From positions 1,262,001-1,326,000 of the forward strand of contig JANFNE010000006.1 in the NCBI GenBank assembly GCA_024867545.1: DNA of 64,000 bases, given 5' to 3'. The DNA is from Phytopythium helicoides (Eukaryota > Oomycota > Peronosporomycetes > Pythiales > Pythiaceae). The notes below the pieces were generated by a model. That model had not been told where the DNA came from. It saw nothing but the letters and a program-made list of their open reading frames with translations, and made no database searches. Position 1 is the first letter of the stretch, and each line of letters begins with the position of its first letter. Positions 31,700-41,500 of the stretch are shown piece after piece. Made by a program: the position numbers and the translations under genes.

Positions 31700-33956
31700 T
31701 TATTTTGCCGAAGTATCCGTTAAGGACTCCAGATATTTCACATAGAGCAACGAGTTCTCTACAGCAGCAGAGTCTCTAACCTTGCGCCAATGATCTAGCA
31801 CCATAACATCAAGGCACACGAGCTGGTACTCAGTTACACCATCAGGGCCTTGTGTATCACTAACGTGCTCTGAAATGAGTGCCGCGTTTGTGAAACCAGT
31901 TGCTTGATCGCTATTGGAAGCTAAAGCAAGCGCGCGCTGGAGCTTTTCCTGGGCAGGTAGATCTTCAGATTTTGCATGGAGATTCCAGCCACGTGCTTCG
32001 ATCCATAGCGTGCAAGCAGTCTCCTTTTGATTAGTTCTCCACAGCAAAAGAGTGAGATTAAACTTGAGCACAAGACTCAATGGGTAATAAGCAATGGCCT
32101 GACGAAGAATCGTGATCCCTTGGTCCACACCTTCACTGCATACAGTAGCGACGGCAAGGTTGTTTAGCAGCTGAATATGACAGCGAGCGAGTTCTCCACT
32201 CGACGAAGCTTCATTATCGATGTCTTCTTGCTCTGGAATTGCAGTTTGATGTTTAGAAATCAGAGGAGAAACCACTTTCTTCAGGTACTGCTGGCAGGCA
32301 TCAACACGCTCCAAACACAGAAGCGCATCTGCCTTGTACAGATGGATGAGGATAATCGTACGAGCCAAGTCGATGCTCCATGTGGTGTCATTTGTGTTCA
32401 TTGCCAAGAATCCTTCGGCTCGGTTCAGTGCCAAGCTGAAGTGATGACTCTGTCCATATTGGGCAAGCGAAAATGATGAGACAGAGTATTCGTGCCAAAA
32501 GGGGCACGAGAACGCACCTGCAAGAGCACAAAGATGTAGTCCCGGGTTGCCTCTGCGATCTAAATGCCATAGAACCCATGTAAGTGTCCTGGTGATAGAA
32601 TCACCCCAATGTCAACACATCGTCAGGCGTACATTGATCTGCTGTGCTGGTGATTCTTCAAATATACTTGCAGTATCTTCCTCGAGGTACGCCTCAAATT
32701 GCGTTTTCGACTCGAGCCAATTGCCTGCAAGCGCCAGTAAGTGACAGTGACGCCAAAACCTCTGCCTCTTCAATAAGAAACGCACCAGTCTCCATCGCCG
32801 CAAGCGCGAGATGTAAGTTTACGAGGCGCATCGGTACGTGCGGAGCTGTGAATGGAAGCGCGTCCTGCAGCTTTCGCATATCAATAATTGACGAGGCACC
32901 ACTATCTCGCTCTGTAGTCCAATAGAAGCTCTCTCGCTGACGCTTTTTCGCTCCTCCAAGCGTGTTTTCAGGTCCAGAAATGCTCTCACAGTAGAACTGC
33001 AGCATCTGAGCTTGACTGTCGAAGCTTCCGAGTCGACCGAGCAGCACTGCGTAGTTAAACATGGACACGGACTGCGAAAAGTCGATCTCGAGCGCGCGCT
33101 GCAGCTCATCCGAGGCCTCTCGATAGTCCAGTGTCTTGAGATGTAGAAGCGCCGAGAGCATCAAGCACGCTACAGGCTCATAGTTTGCTCGTACACAGAG
33201 CTTCAACGTTGCTACAGCCTCATCAAGACGTCCGTTCAGGAAAAGCGCGACGGCGAGCCAGTAGTGAACCACTCCTCGCGGTATGCCTCCGGTCTGCCCC
33301 TCTTCCCCAAGCCTCGCTTGCAGCGCCGCCGCCTCACGAAGCGTCTGCACCGCGCTCTTCTTCTCCTCCCTCTCTGCCAGCTCCATCATCCCCAGCAGGA
33401 ACAGCGGTCCGCTGGCAATCTGCTCCACGCCTCGACTCTTCCTCAGCACCTCCACGCACGCCGTGAGCAGCCCCGCCGCCTTGTCCGCGCTCCTCCCTCT
33501 GTCCTCCAGCATCCACAGACTCGCCAGCAGCGTCGCGAGTCGCGCGGCCGCCAGCATCGCCGCCTGTCGCGCGCGCTCGCCCTCCGCCGCCGCCAGCATC
33601 CGCTCCATCAGGCGCACGAAAGCCGAGCGCAGCAGCCGCGCATCCCCCGACGGCAGTCGCGTGGCCTCCGGCCCTTGCGAGGCCTCCGCGAGCCGCAGCA
33701 CCGCGCTCTCGGCCGCCACCACGCGCCGCCTGCGCTCCGCCGCGCCGCACCGCCGCTCCTGAGCCGCCAGCGCCTCCACCAGCACGTGGCAGTAGAGCGA
33801 GAGCTGTCGCGCGCCTGTGGGAGGGAGCAGCGCGGCGCTCGCGGCCTCCAGCGCCGCCCACAGCGCCGCGCCGCCGCCGTCCGCGGCCGCCAGCACCCGC
33901 CGGGCCGCCTCCATGAGGATTTGGAAAAGGCTGGAGCGCGCCAATGGTCGGGCCAC
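31700..33956 (-). CDS. TPR-like helical-repeat protein, 3 exons (709 aa), family uncertain
   Basis: Exons 33956-32786, 32724-32619 and 32552-31700 join in frame. The first ~150 residues are Ala/Leu/Arg-rich. TPR-style helix pairs follow: VVHYWLAVALFLNGRLDEAVATL, CLMLSALLHLKTLDYREASDEL, RALEIDFSQSVSMFNYAVLLG, then after the introns FSLALNRAEGFLAMN, LYKADALLCLERVDACQQYL, and AVATVCSEGVDQGITILRQAI. The length and helix pattern would suit a SPO22/ZIP4-type or other TPR scaffold, but I have no decisive motif. Intron 2 (32618-32553) is 66 nt, in frame apart from a single TGA, so its removal rests on that stop and on splice-site shape. The 5' end is 105 bp from the duplicated transporter block. Confidence 0.7.
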
Positions 33957-34059
33957 TTTGATGTCTGAGACGGTTGTTATCTGGAGCGCTCTAGATGGGT
34001 TTAGGGAGTGACGGAAGTTGACATCATTGAGGTTATACCGGAACGCATTTCAGTAGGTT

Positions 34060-34170
34060 GGTCGTGTGGCCGAGTTCGGGTCTTCCAGACTCCATCTTCG
34101 CATCGCTGGCCAAGCGGTCAGGACACAAGTGAAGCGAGATCTAGGACCAGCAATATCCATTTCGTAGCTC
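34060..34170 (+). pseudogene. Inverted fragment of the ABCC transporter 3' end
   Basis: GGTCGTGTGGCCGAGTTCGG, then after a deletion of about 20 bp the segment AGACTCCATCTTCGCATCGC and the codons of the SGHK* terminus, are the reverse complement of 38653-38549. The strand given is that in which the relic would encode protein. It marks where the left palindrome arm originated. Confidence 0.85.
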
Positions 34171-34361
34171 TTTCGTCTGACTTGCTTGATGTGACGCTGG
34201 AGAGGCAAGCAGCATCTTGACAATCAAAAACACAAATTCATTGCCATGACAACTCGCTACGAATGCGAGCTACTCCACCCGCAGCACACGCACGCATGAA
34301 CACACCTACGCTTAGACCTTCGACAAGGTGTCTACATACCTACAGTACCTACCTACAGTAC

Positions 34362-35936
34362 CTACACCGGAGTGAGCACCTGGTTGTAGCCGTCGACCTT
34401 GCCCACCTCAGCGTCCACGTCGCGGTCCTTTCCACCAGCGACCGAGCGAGCCTTGGTCGAGTCGAAGAGTGCCTCGATGTCCTCGAGCAGCAGTCCCTTG
34501 GTCTCCGGACACAGGTAGTACACGAATACACCCGAGATGACGCAGGTGCCGCAGAAGAGGAAGAAGACGCCGTTGATGTTGAGCGAGGGGAAGAGCTTGA
34601 CGACCCACGTCATGCAGGTGCCCGTGACCCAGTTGGCCATGGTGGAGAGCGACACGGCCTTGGCGCGCACATTGAGCGGGAAGATCTCGGCCGGGTAGAT
34701 CCAGCAGACGGGTCCCCACGAGATGGCGAAGTTGAAGATGAAGAACGAGGTGCCAACGATGATGATATAGCCCGCCGTCTTGGAACAGCCAGAGTCGTCT
34801 GTGTTGCCGTCGCAGCCGACCGTGAAGGTGATCCCGGAGAGCACATGGCCCAGCACCATGCCGACGGCTCCCAACAGCAGCAGTTGGCGACGTCCGCACG
34901 TGTCGACCCAACGCATGGCCGGGATGGTGCTGGTGAAGTTGACAATCGACAAGATGAGCACCGAGAGGATGCCATCCCCCACGACGTCCTTGAAGATGAG
35001 TCCTCCGTAGGTGAACATGGGGTTGATCCCCGTGGCCTGCTGCAGCACCTGCAGACCCATGGCGATGAGCACGCGCTTGAGGATCAGCGGCTGCAGCAGC
35101 TCGCTCCAGCCAGCGGGTTCACCCTCGGCCGCGATCTGGTCGCCGATCGCCTGCAGCTCGCGGTGCACGTTCTCGGTTTGGCGTAAGCGCTGTAGCTCGA
35201 CGAGCGCGGCGTCCTTGCCCTTGCGCTGGTACGTCCATCGTGGACTCTCGGGAACGAAGAAGATGCCGAGCATGACGATGATGGGAGCCGCCATGGCCAC
35301 GCCGTTCGTCACGCGCCAGCCGTGCGCGTCGTCCTCGACGATGAGGTTGACGATGTTGGCGAGCAGCAGACCCGTGACGATGGTCATCTGCATGAACCCC
35401 GAGAGGAAGCCGCGCAGCTCCTTGGGAGCCATCTCGGCGCCGAAGATGGGCAACGAGAAGGACGAGTTGCCGACGCCGACGCCCTGGATGACGCGCGCCA
35501 CCAGCAGCGAGCCGTGCGCCTGCGACGCGTTGAAGCAGACCCACGAGGTGCCGATGCAGAAGAGGAAGCCAGCCGTGAAGATGGTCACGCGGCGACCGAA
35601 CTTGTCTGCGATGAAGCCTCCGAAGAGCGCACCGAAGATGCAGCCAATGTTGTACGTCATGTTGTACCAGAGCGTGAAGTCGAGCCAGCGCGTGGGGAGC
35701 AGCGCCGATGACGCTGTGCAGTTGGCCTCAGTGTGTCCGTACCACCCGATGCAGTAGTCGTTGAGGAAGGACTTCATGACGAGCACGCCTCCTGTGACGC
35801 CCTGGTCGTAGCCGAAGAAGAGGCCTCCGAGCGACGCGAAGACGCAGACGATGATGGCATAGGTGCGTGTTCCTTCGGTTGGGAGTTCATCATCCTTGTT
35901 GCCGTGGTGGGCTGTGATGGGAGCTCCGCCAGCCAT
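34362..35936 (-). CDS. MFS sugar transporter, copy A-left (524 aa)
   Basis: A 12-helix member of the sugar porter family in the plasma membrane, probably proton-coupled hexose uptake. Family signatures, by residue: GGLFFGYDQGVTGG (37-50), DKFGRR (111-116), PESPRW (229-234), LQQATGIN (298-305), VDTCGRR (344-350), PAEIFP (415-420) and PETKG (477-481). The start at 35936 matches the plus-strand copies. The frame stays open upstream, but that extension translates the (GTT)n repeat and is not conserved. Copy-specific residues: G12, V257, I467, T494, A500. It is divergently paired with copy A-right across an 841-bp region. Confidence 0.95.
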   Translation of the reverse strand: MAGGAPITAHHGNKDDELPTEGTRTYAIIVCVFASLGGLFFGYDQGVTGGVLVMKSFLNDYCIGWYGHTEANCTASSALLPTRWLDFTLWYNMTYNIGCIFGALFGGFIADKFGRRVTIFTAGFLFCIGTSWVCFNASQAHGSLLVARVIQGVGVGNSSFSLPIFGAEMAPKELRGFLSGFMQMTIVTGLLLANIVNLIVEDDAHGWRVTNGVAMAAPIIVMLGIFFVPESPRWTYQRKGKDAALVELQRLRQTENVHRELQAIGDQIAAEGEPAGWSELLQPLILKRVLIAMGLQVLQQATGINPMFTYGGLIFKDVVGDGILSVLILSIVNFTSTIPAMRWVDTCGRRQLLLLGAVGMVLGHVLSGITFTVGCDGNTDDSGCSKTAGYIIIVGTSFFIFNFAISWGPVCWIYPAEIFPLNVRAKAVSLSTMANWVTGTCMTWVVKLFPSLNINGVFFLFCGTCVISGVFVYYLCPETKGLLLEDIEALFDSTKARSVAGGKDRDVDAEVGKVDGYNQVLTPV

Positions 35937-35948
35937 TGTAGTAGTAGT

Positions 35949-35950
35949 GG

Positions 35951-35981
<31 letters not shown>
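35949..35981. repeat. (GTT)n microsatellite in the 5' UTR of transporter A-left
   Basis: Eleven or so GTT units; on the transcript strand this is (CAA)n just before the start codon. The mirror-image run lies at 36733-36763. The block B copies are shorter and interrupted, so the repeat number has changed between blocks. Confidence 0.85.
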
Positions 35982-36732
35982 GTGGGTGTGGTGGTGGTGG
36001 TGGTGTAGGTAGTAGGCTTGGGTTTGTTGGCGTCTGGGGTGAGCTCGAGTGGAGTGGAGTAGCTTGGGATTTGTCTGAGAAGATAGGAAGTGAGCCGTGG
36101 AGAGATAGCAGGTCGACTCAAGTAGTGAAGACCTGTCGGCTCGCTCTGCGGCGAAGAGGACGAGATGCCAGAGAGAGCTGGACTGCATCTTGAAGTGACG
36201 GAGACGTTCGGGTTGCAGTTTTGCTCGTCTCGCTTGATTTATCCGCCACATGCGACCTTCTGGCGGTATCAAGTTTGAGCCGATTGCCACCGACCAATGG
36301 TCTCTAGCACGTTGAAGTTCAAAATGTTGTCCTGAAACTTCAGAAACAGGTGATTACCATGGGAGGTGCCAAGCAGAAAAGTATCAGCTGCACTCTTTCG
36401 AATAGTGAAAAACGAAGATCAGCTGGCATCAAACAATCAAGCAGCACCACCAACTGCAACCCGAACACCAGCCGTCCTCGAGCAGAAGGCGGCGCTTGAT
36501 CGGATCACCTATCCTGCTGCTGTCTTCAGCGTCCAGCGTTCTCGTATCACGAATTCCAGTAACATGCTCTTATAGATCGTGACCTCTCAACAGCGTAGTC
36601 TGCTCCACAGCTCACTTCTAATCTTCTCAGACAAACCCCAAGCTACTCCACTCCACTCGAGCTCACCCCTGACACCAACAAACTCAAGCCTACTACCTAC
36701 ACCACCTTCACCACCAACACCGCCACACCCAC

Positions 36733-36763
<31 letters not shown>
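36733..36763. repeat. (CAA)n microsatellite in the 5' UTR of transporter A-right
   Basis: About ten CAA units ending 15 bp before the ATG, the arm-to-arm counterpart of 35949-35981. Confidence 0.85.
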
Positions 36764-36777
36764 CCACTACTACTACA

Positions 36778-38352
36778 ATGGCTGGCGGAGCTCCCATCAC
36801 AGCCCACCACGGCAACAAGGATGATGAACTCCCAACCGAAGGAACACGCACCTATGCCATCATCGTCTGCGTCTTCGCGTCGCTCGGAGGCCTCTTCTTC
36901 GGCTACGACCAGGGCGTCACAGGAGGCGTGCTCGTCATGAAGTCCTTCCTCAACGACTACTGCATCGGGTGGTACGGACACACTGAGGCCAACTGCACGG
37001 CGTCATCGGCGCTGCTCCCCACGCGCTGGCTCGACTTCACGCTCTGGTACAACATGACGTACAACATTGGCTGCATCTTCGGTGCGCTCTTCGGAGGCTT
37101 CATCGCAGACAAGTTCGGTCGCCGCGTGACCATCTTCACGGCTGGCTTCCTCTTCTGCATCGGCACCTCGTGGGTCTGCTTCAACGCGTCGCAGGCGCAC
37201 GGCTCGCTGCTGGTGGCGCGCGTCATCCAGGGCGTCGGCGTCGGCAACTCGTCCTTCTCGTTGCCCATCTTCGGCGCCGAGATGGCTCCCAAGGAGCTGC
37301 GCGGCTTCCTCTCGGGGTTCATGCAGATGACCATCGTCACGGGTCTGCTGCTCGCCAACATCGTCAACCTCATCGTCGAGGACGACGCGCACGGCTGGCG
37401 CGTGACGAACGGCGTGGCCATGGCGGCTCCCATCATCGTCATGCTCGGCATCTTCTTCGTCCCCGAGAGTCCACGATGGACGTACCAGCGCAAGGGCAAG
37501 GACGCCGCGCTCGTCGAGCTACAGCGCTTACGCCAAACCGAGAACATGCACCGCGAGCTGCAGGCGATCGGCGACCAGATCGCGGCCGAGGGTGAACCCG
37601 CTGGCTGGAGCGAGCTGCTGCAGCCGCTGATCCTCAAGCGCGTGCTCATCGCCATGGGTCTGCAGGTGCTGCAGCAGGCCACGGGGATCAACCCCATGTT
37701 CACCTACGGAGGACTCATCTTCAAGGACGTCGTGGGGGATGGCATCCTCTCGGTGCTCATCTTGTCGATTGTCAACTTCACCAGCACCATCCCGGCCATG
37801 CGTTGGGTCGACACGTGCGGACGTCGCCAACTGCTGCTGTTGGGAGCCGTCGGCATGGTGCTGGGCCATGTGCTCTCCGGGATCACCTTCACGGTCGGCT
37901 GCGACGGCAACACGGACGACTCTGGCTGCTCCAAGACGGCGGGCTATATCATCATCGTCGGCACCTCGTTCTTCATCTTCAACTTCGCCATCTCGTGGGG
38001 ACCCGTCTGCTGGATCTACCCGGCCGAGATCTTCCCGCTCAATGTGCGCGCCAAGGCCGTGTCGCTCTCCACCATGGCCAACTGGGTCACGGGCACCTGC
38101 ATGACGTGGGTCGTCAAGCTCTTCCCCTCGCTCAACATCAACGGCGTCTTCTTCCTCTTCTGCGGCACCTGCGTCATCTCGGGTGTATTCGTGTACTACC
38201 TGTGTCCGGAGACCAAGGGACTGCTGCTCGAGGACATCGAGGCACTCTTCGACTCGAGCAAGGCTCGCTCGGTCGTTGGTGGAAAGGACCGCGACGTGGA
38301 CGCTGAGGTGGGCAAGGTCGACGGCTACAACCAGGTGCTGACTCCGGTGTAG
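36778..38352 (+). CDS. MFS sugar transporter, copy A-right (524 aa)
   Basis: Identical to copy A-left in all sugar-porter signatures. Copy-specific residues are M257, S494 and V500, while G12 and I467 are shared with A-left and differ from the block B copies. It sits tail-to-tail with the intact ABCC gene (208 bp between stops), which suggests this is the ancestral location and the other three copies were derived from it. Confidence 0.95.
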   Translation: MAGGAPITAHHGNKDDELPTEGTRTYAIIVCVFASLGGLFFGYDQGVTGGVLVMKSFLNDYCIGWYGHTEANCTASSALLPTRWLDFTLWYNMTYNIGCIFGALFGGFIADKFGRRVTIFTAGFLFCIGTSWVCFNASQAHGSLLVARVIQGVGVGNSSFSLPIFGAEMAPKELRGFLSGFMQMTIVTGLLLANIVNLIVEDDAHGWRVTNGVAMAAPIIVMLGIFFVPESPRWTYQRKGKDAALVELQRLRQTENMHRELQAIGDQIAAEGEPAGWSELLQPLILKRVLIAMGLQVLQQATGINPMFTYGGLIFKDVVGDGILSVLILSIVNFTSTIPAMRWVDTCGRRQLLLLGAVGMVLGHVLSGITFTVGCDGNTDDSGCSKTAGYIIIVGTSFFIFNFAISWGPVCWIYPAEIFPLNVRAKAVSLSTMANWVTGTCMTWVVKLFPSLNINGVFFLFCGTCVISGVFVYYLCPETKGLLLEDIEALFDSSKARSVVGGKDRDVDAEVGKVDGYNQVLTPV

Positions 38353-38560
38353 GTACTGTAGACACCTTGTCGAAGGTCTAAGCGTAGGTGTGTTCATGCG
38401 TGCGTGTGCTGCGGGTGGAGTGGCTCGCATTCGTAGCGAGTTGTCATGGGAATGAATTTGTGTTTTGGCTTGTCAAGATGCTGCTTGCCTCTCCAGCGTC
38501 ACATCAAGCAAGTCAGACGAAAGAGCTACAAAATGTATATTGCTGGTCCTAGATCTCGCT

Positions 38561-41500
38561 TCACTTGTGTCCTGACCGTTTGGCCAGCGATGCGAAGATG
38601 GAGTCTGGCTCCGCCAAGAGAGCGGTCGGAGACCCGAACTCGGCCACACGACCGGCGTCCATGACTGCGATCTTGTTGCAATGCATGATAGTGTTGATAC
38701 GGTGTGCAATGATCAGCACGGTCTTGCTCACGAATGTTTCCTTGATGGTGACCTGAATCAGGCTGTCGGTCGCTGTGTCGACGTTGGCAGTGGCCTCGTC
38801 CAGCACGACGATCTTGCTGTTCTTGAGCAGGGCACGACCGATACAGAGAAGCTGTCGCTGACCAACTGACAAATTTTCTCCCTGCTCTGCGACTTCAAAG
38901 TCGAGACCAGATCCCCACTTCGTCAAACTGTCCGCCATGTGAACCTGACGTAACACCGACCAAATGGCTGAGTCAGAGTACTCCCCGAATGGGTCAAGGT
39001 TTTCTCGCAGCGAGCCACTGAAGAGCACAGGGTCTTGCGGGATAATAGCCAAACTGCGCCGCAGCTCGCGCAGCTTCACTTTTGTTATATCAACGTCGTC
39101 AATGAATATCGTGCCGCGATCAAACTCACATATACGGAACAATGCGACCATAAGTGAGCTCTTTCCGGCTCCTGTTCGACCGCAGATTCCGACCTTCTCG
39201 CCCGCAGGGATTTCCATGTCGACACCACGCAGTACAAGAGGGAGCTCGGAGCGGTACCGCAGGCAAAGACCCGAGAATCTAACGGACCCTTGAGTTGGCC
39301 ACAAAGATCCTGGGGATATAGCATCAGCTGACAGCCCATTGTTGTCTTCTTGAGCAATCCCACGGAAGTGCAAAAGCCGCTCCACACTAGTCATGGCATT
39401 GTCCGTGCGGTCCACCGACCGCATAACCCACTGAATTACTGATGTCAACATGAGTGCGTAGGTAAGTGAGATACCCGAAGTAAGAGAACCAACATCACCC
39501 TTCGTTGCCACCAGATACAGCGACACCACAAAGATAATGACAACAGAGAGTAGGTCCAAGCGCGTAGCCAACCACCGGCTTGCACACCAGTAAGTCAAGA
39601 ACATGTTGGCGTTCTTGTCCACGACCTTTTTGTTGAGATTCTTGAACGTGCTTTGCATCTTGAAGGCGCGGATGGTAGACAACCCTGAAAGGGTCTCGCC
39701 GAACAAATTGTACACTGGGGTCCGCGTGATGCCTTCCAACCGCTTCAACTCTCGTGACGTCTTCTTGAAATACTGACCGACCATGACAAACACAATGAGG
39801 ACTGGAATGTACGATACGCCAATCCAGTAGGATGCAAACGCTGACACGACGAGCGAGCCCAGAGCCATTGAAACGTTTTGGCCCAGAAGCTGGTACTCTT
39901 GGGGCAAGATCGAGTCCATTTGATCGAGGTCGTTTGAAAAGCGATTCAGAATACGACCGACAGGCGTCACATCAAAGTAATTGTTGACGGGGGCCTGAAG
40001 AACACGACGGAACAGGTCGTCATGGAGCCGCTTGGATGTTTGCATGCAAGTCTCGATCATAAGGAACGCGCGGCCAAAGGTGAGACCCGCGCACAATACG
40101 ATCAATCCCAGATACCACATTCCGAAGGTCGTCCCAGAGTAATCGGGGTCGACCGCGTATCGAACCATATTCCTCGCCCAGTGACCTGGCCACCAGTCCA
40201 CCATTACGCGAGCTGCTTGGCTCACCGAATAGATAATAATCAGTCCAAGTGCAACGACGATACCATTGACGCCAGATTCATCAAAGTATGCCTTGTAGAC
40301 TTTCCCGCCAACAGTACCCTTGACGCGGTCTTCCGCTTGCACCAGTCGCCCTGCATCTGCTTCACCATCTTTGCCACCAGCTTTCTCATCCTTTGTTGCA
40401 GACTTTTGGTCAGACTCTTTGGTTGCAATAGCATCATTATTTTGCGTCTTCGAAGTGTCTCCTTCGTCCAGTAGATCTTCATCTTCGCCAGGAAGCTGTG
40501 CGCCGTTGCTAGAGGACTTCTGGTTCCCCGGGTCGTGCATTTGCAGGTCAGGGAAGCGCTCAATAATATCTGCGTACGAGCCTTCTCCTGCAATCATACC
40601 GTGCTCCATCACGATAATCTTGTCGGCATGCTGCAGCAAGTCGTAGTGGCTGTTCAGAACCAGAAGTCGTGTCTTGTCGCTCGCCATTCCAACAATGCAA
40701 TGATCGAAAATGGCGTGGGCAACATGCGGGTCGACCGCGCTCAGGGGGTCATCGAGGATCAAAATATCATAGCTGGAGCGATAGATGGCACGTGCGATTG
40801 CCACACGGGCCTTCTGTCCACCACTGAGGTTGATGCCTCGCTCGCCAATTTCAGTCTTGTCTCCATCTGGAAGTGCATTAAGATCCATAGTAAGCTGAGC
40901 AGCCTGAAGTACACGCTCATACCGCATGGCATCAAAAGGCTCCTCAAACAGGACATTGTCCCTCAGCGTGGAATTCCTGATCCAAGTCTCTTGACTCACG
41001 TACGACAACTCGCCGTGGACAGAAATGCTCCCGCCTTTGTGTGGCATTTCGCCCAGCAATGTGCTCAGAAGGCTAGACTTGCCTGACCCAACTCTGCCGA
41101 CGATCATCACGAGCGAGCCCGCATCAACTTGTAGGTTAACTCCTTGCAGGAAGAAACCGTGGGTTGCTGCTGTTTCGTGGCTTGAATGAGATCGTTCTTC
41201 ACTTGTTTTGCTTGAGTCTTCAAGAGGAGGGGTTATAACAACAATCTCACCCGTGTTCGTGTCACTTTGCGCAGGAAGAGGCCACTCAAATCGACCGTTT
41301 GCGATAGCAATAGAGCCCTTGTTAACTCCAGCGTCGGGTTCCGCAAAGTCCTTAAACTCGTCGCTCGCGAGGAACGCATCAATGCGGTTGTATGCAATTT
41401 TGGCCTTGGACAAGGCAGCAATAGCCTGAGGAAGCTGGTTAAGCGACGTGCGGCAAATGTTGACCATGGCAATAAGTGTGAACGCTTCCACAACACTGAT

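Larger units (their letters stand above)
35937..36777. promoter_or_regulatory. Shared divergent promoter region of the A-pair transporters
   Basis: Both 5' UTRs contain CAA repeats. The central roughly 500 bp is unique, not palindromic, and occurs almost unchanged in block B (55491-55985). A 69-codon frame at 36366-36575 (start GTG) is identical in both blocks, but so is the non-coding DNA around it, so I do not call a gene. No core promoter element is certain. Confidence 0.55.
34060..38653. repeat. Palindromic block A: inverted duplication carrying two sugar-transporter genes
   Basis: The left arm (about 34060-36100) and right arm (about 36600-38653) are near-identical inverted copies separated by a roughly 500-bp non-palindromic spacer. 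Each arm holds a transporter, its CAA-rich 5' UTR and its 3' flank. The outermost 100 or so bp are the 3' end of the ABCC gene: intact on the right and a fragment with an internal deletion of about 20 bp on the left. The part 34198-38862 recurs as block B at 53595-58246. Confidence 0.95.

Noticed and set aside
34263..35186. Long frames (about 250-300 codons) antisense to each transporter copy
   Set aside because: They occur identically in all four copies only because the sense gene is conserved, are rich in His/Arg/Asp, and have no domains.
35937..36290. N-terminal extensions of 118-121 codons on the two minus-strand transporters
   Set aside because: They translate the CAA repeat and UTR, differ in length between copies, and have no counterpart in the plus-strand copies, which begin at MAGGAP.
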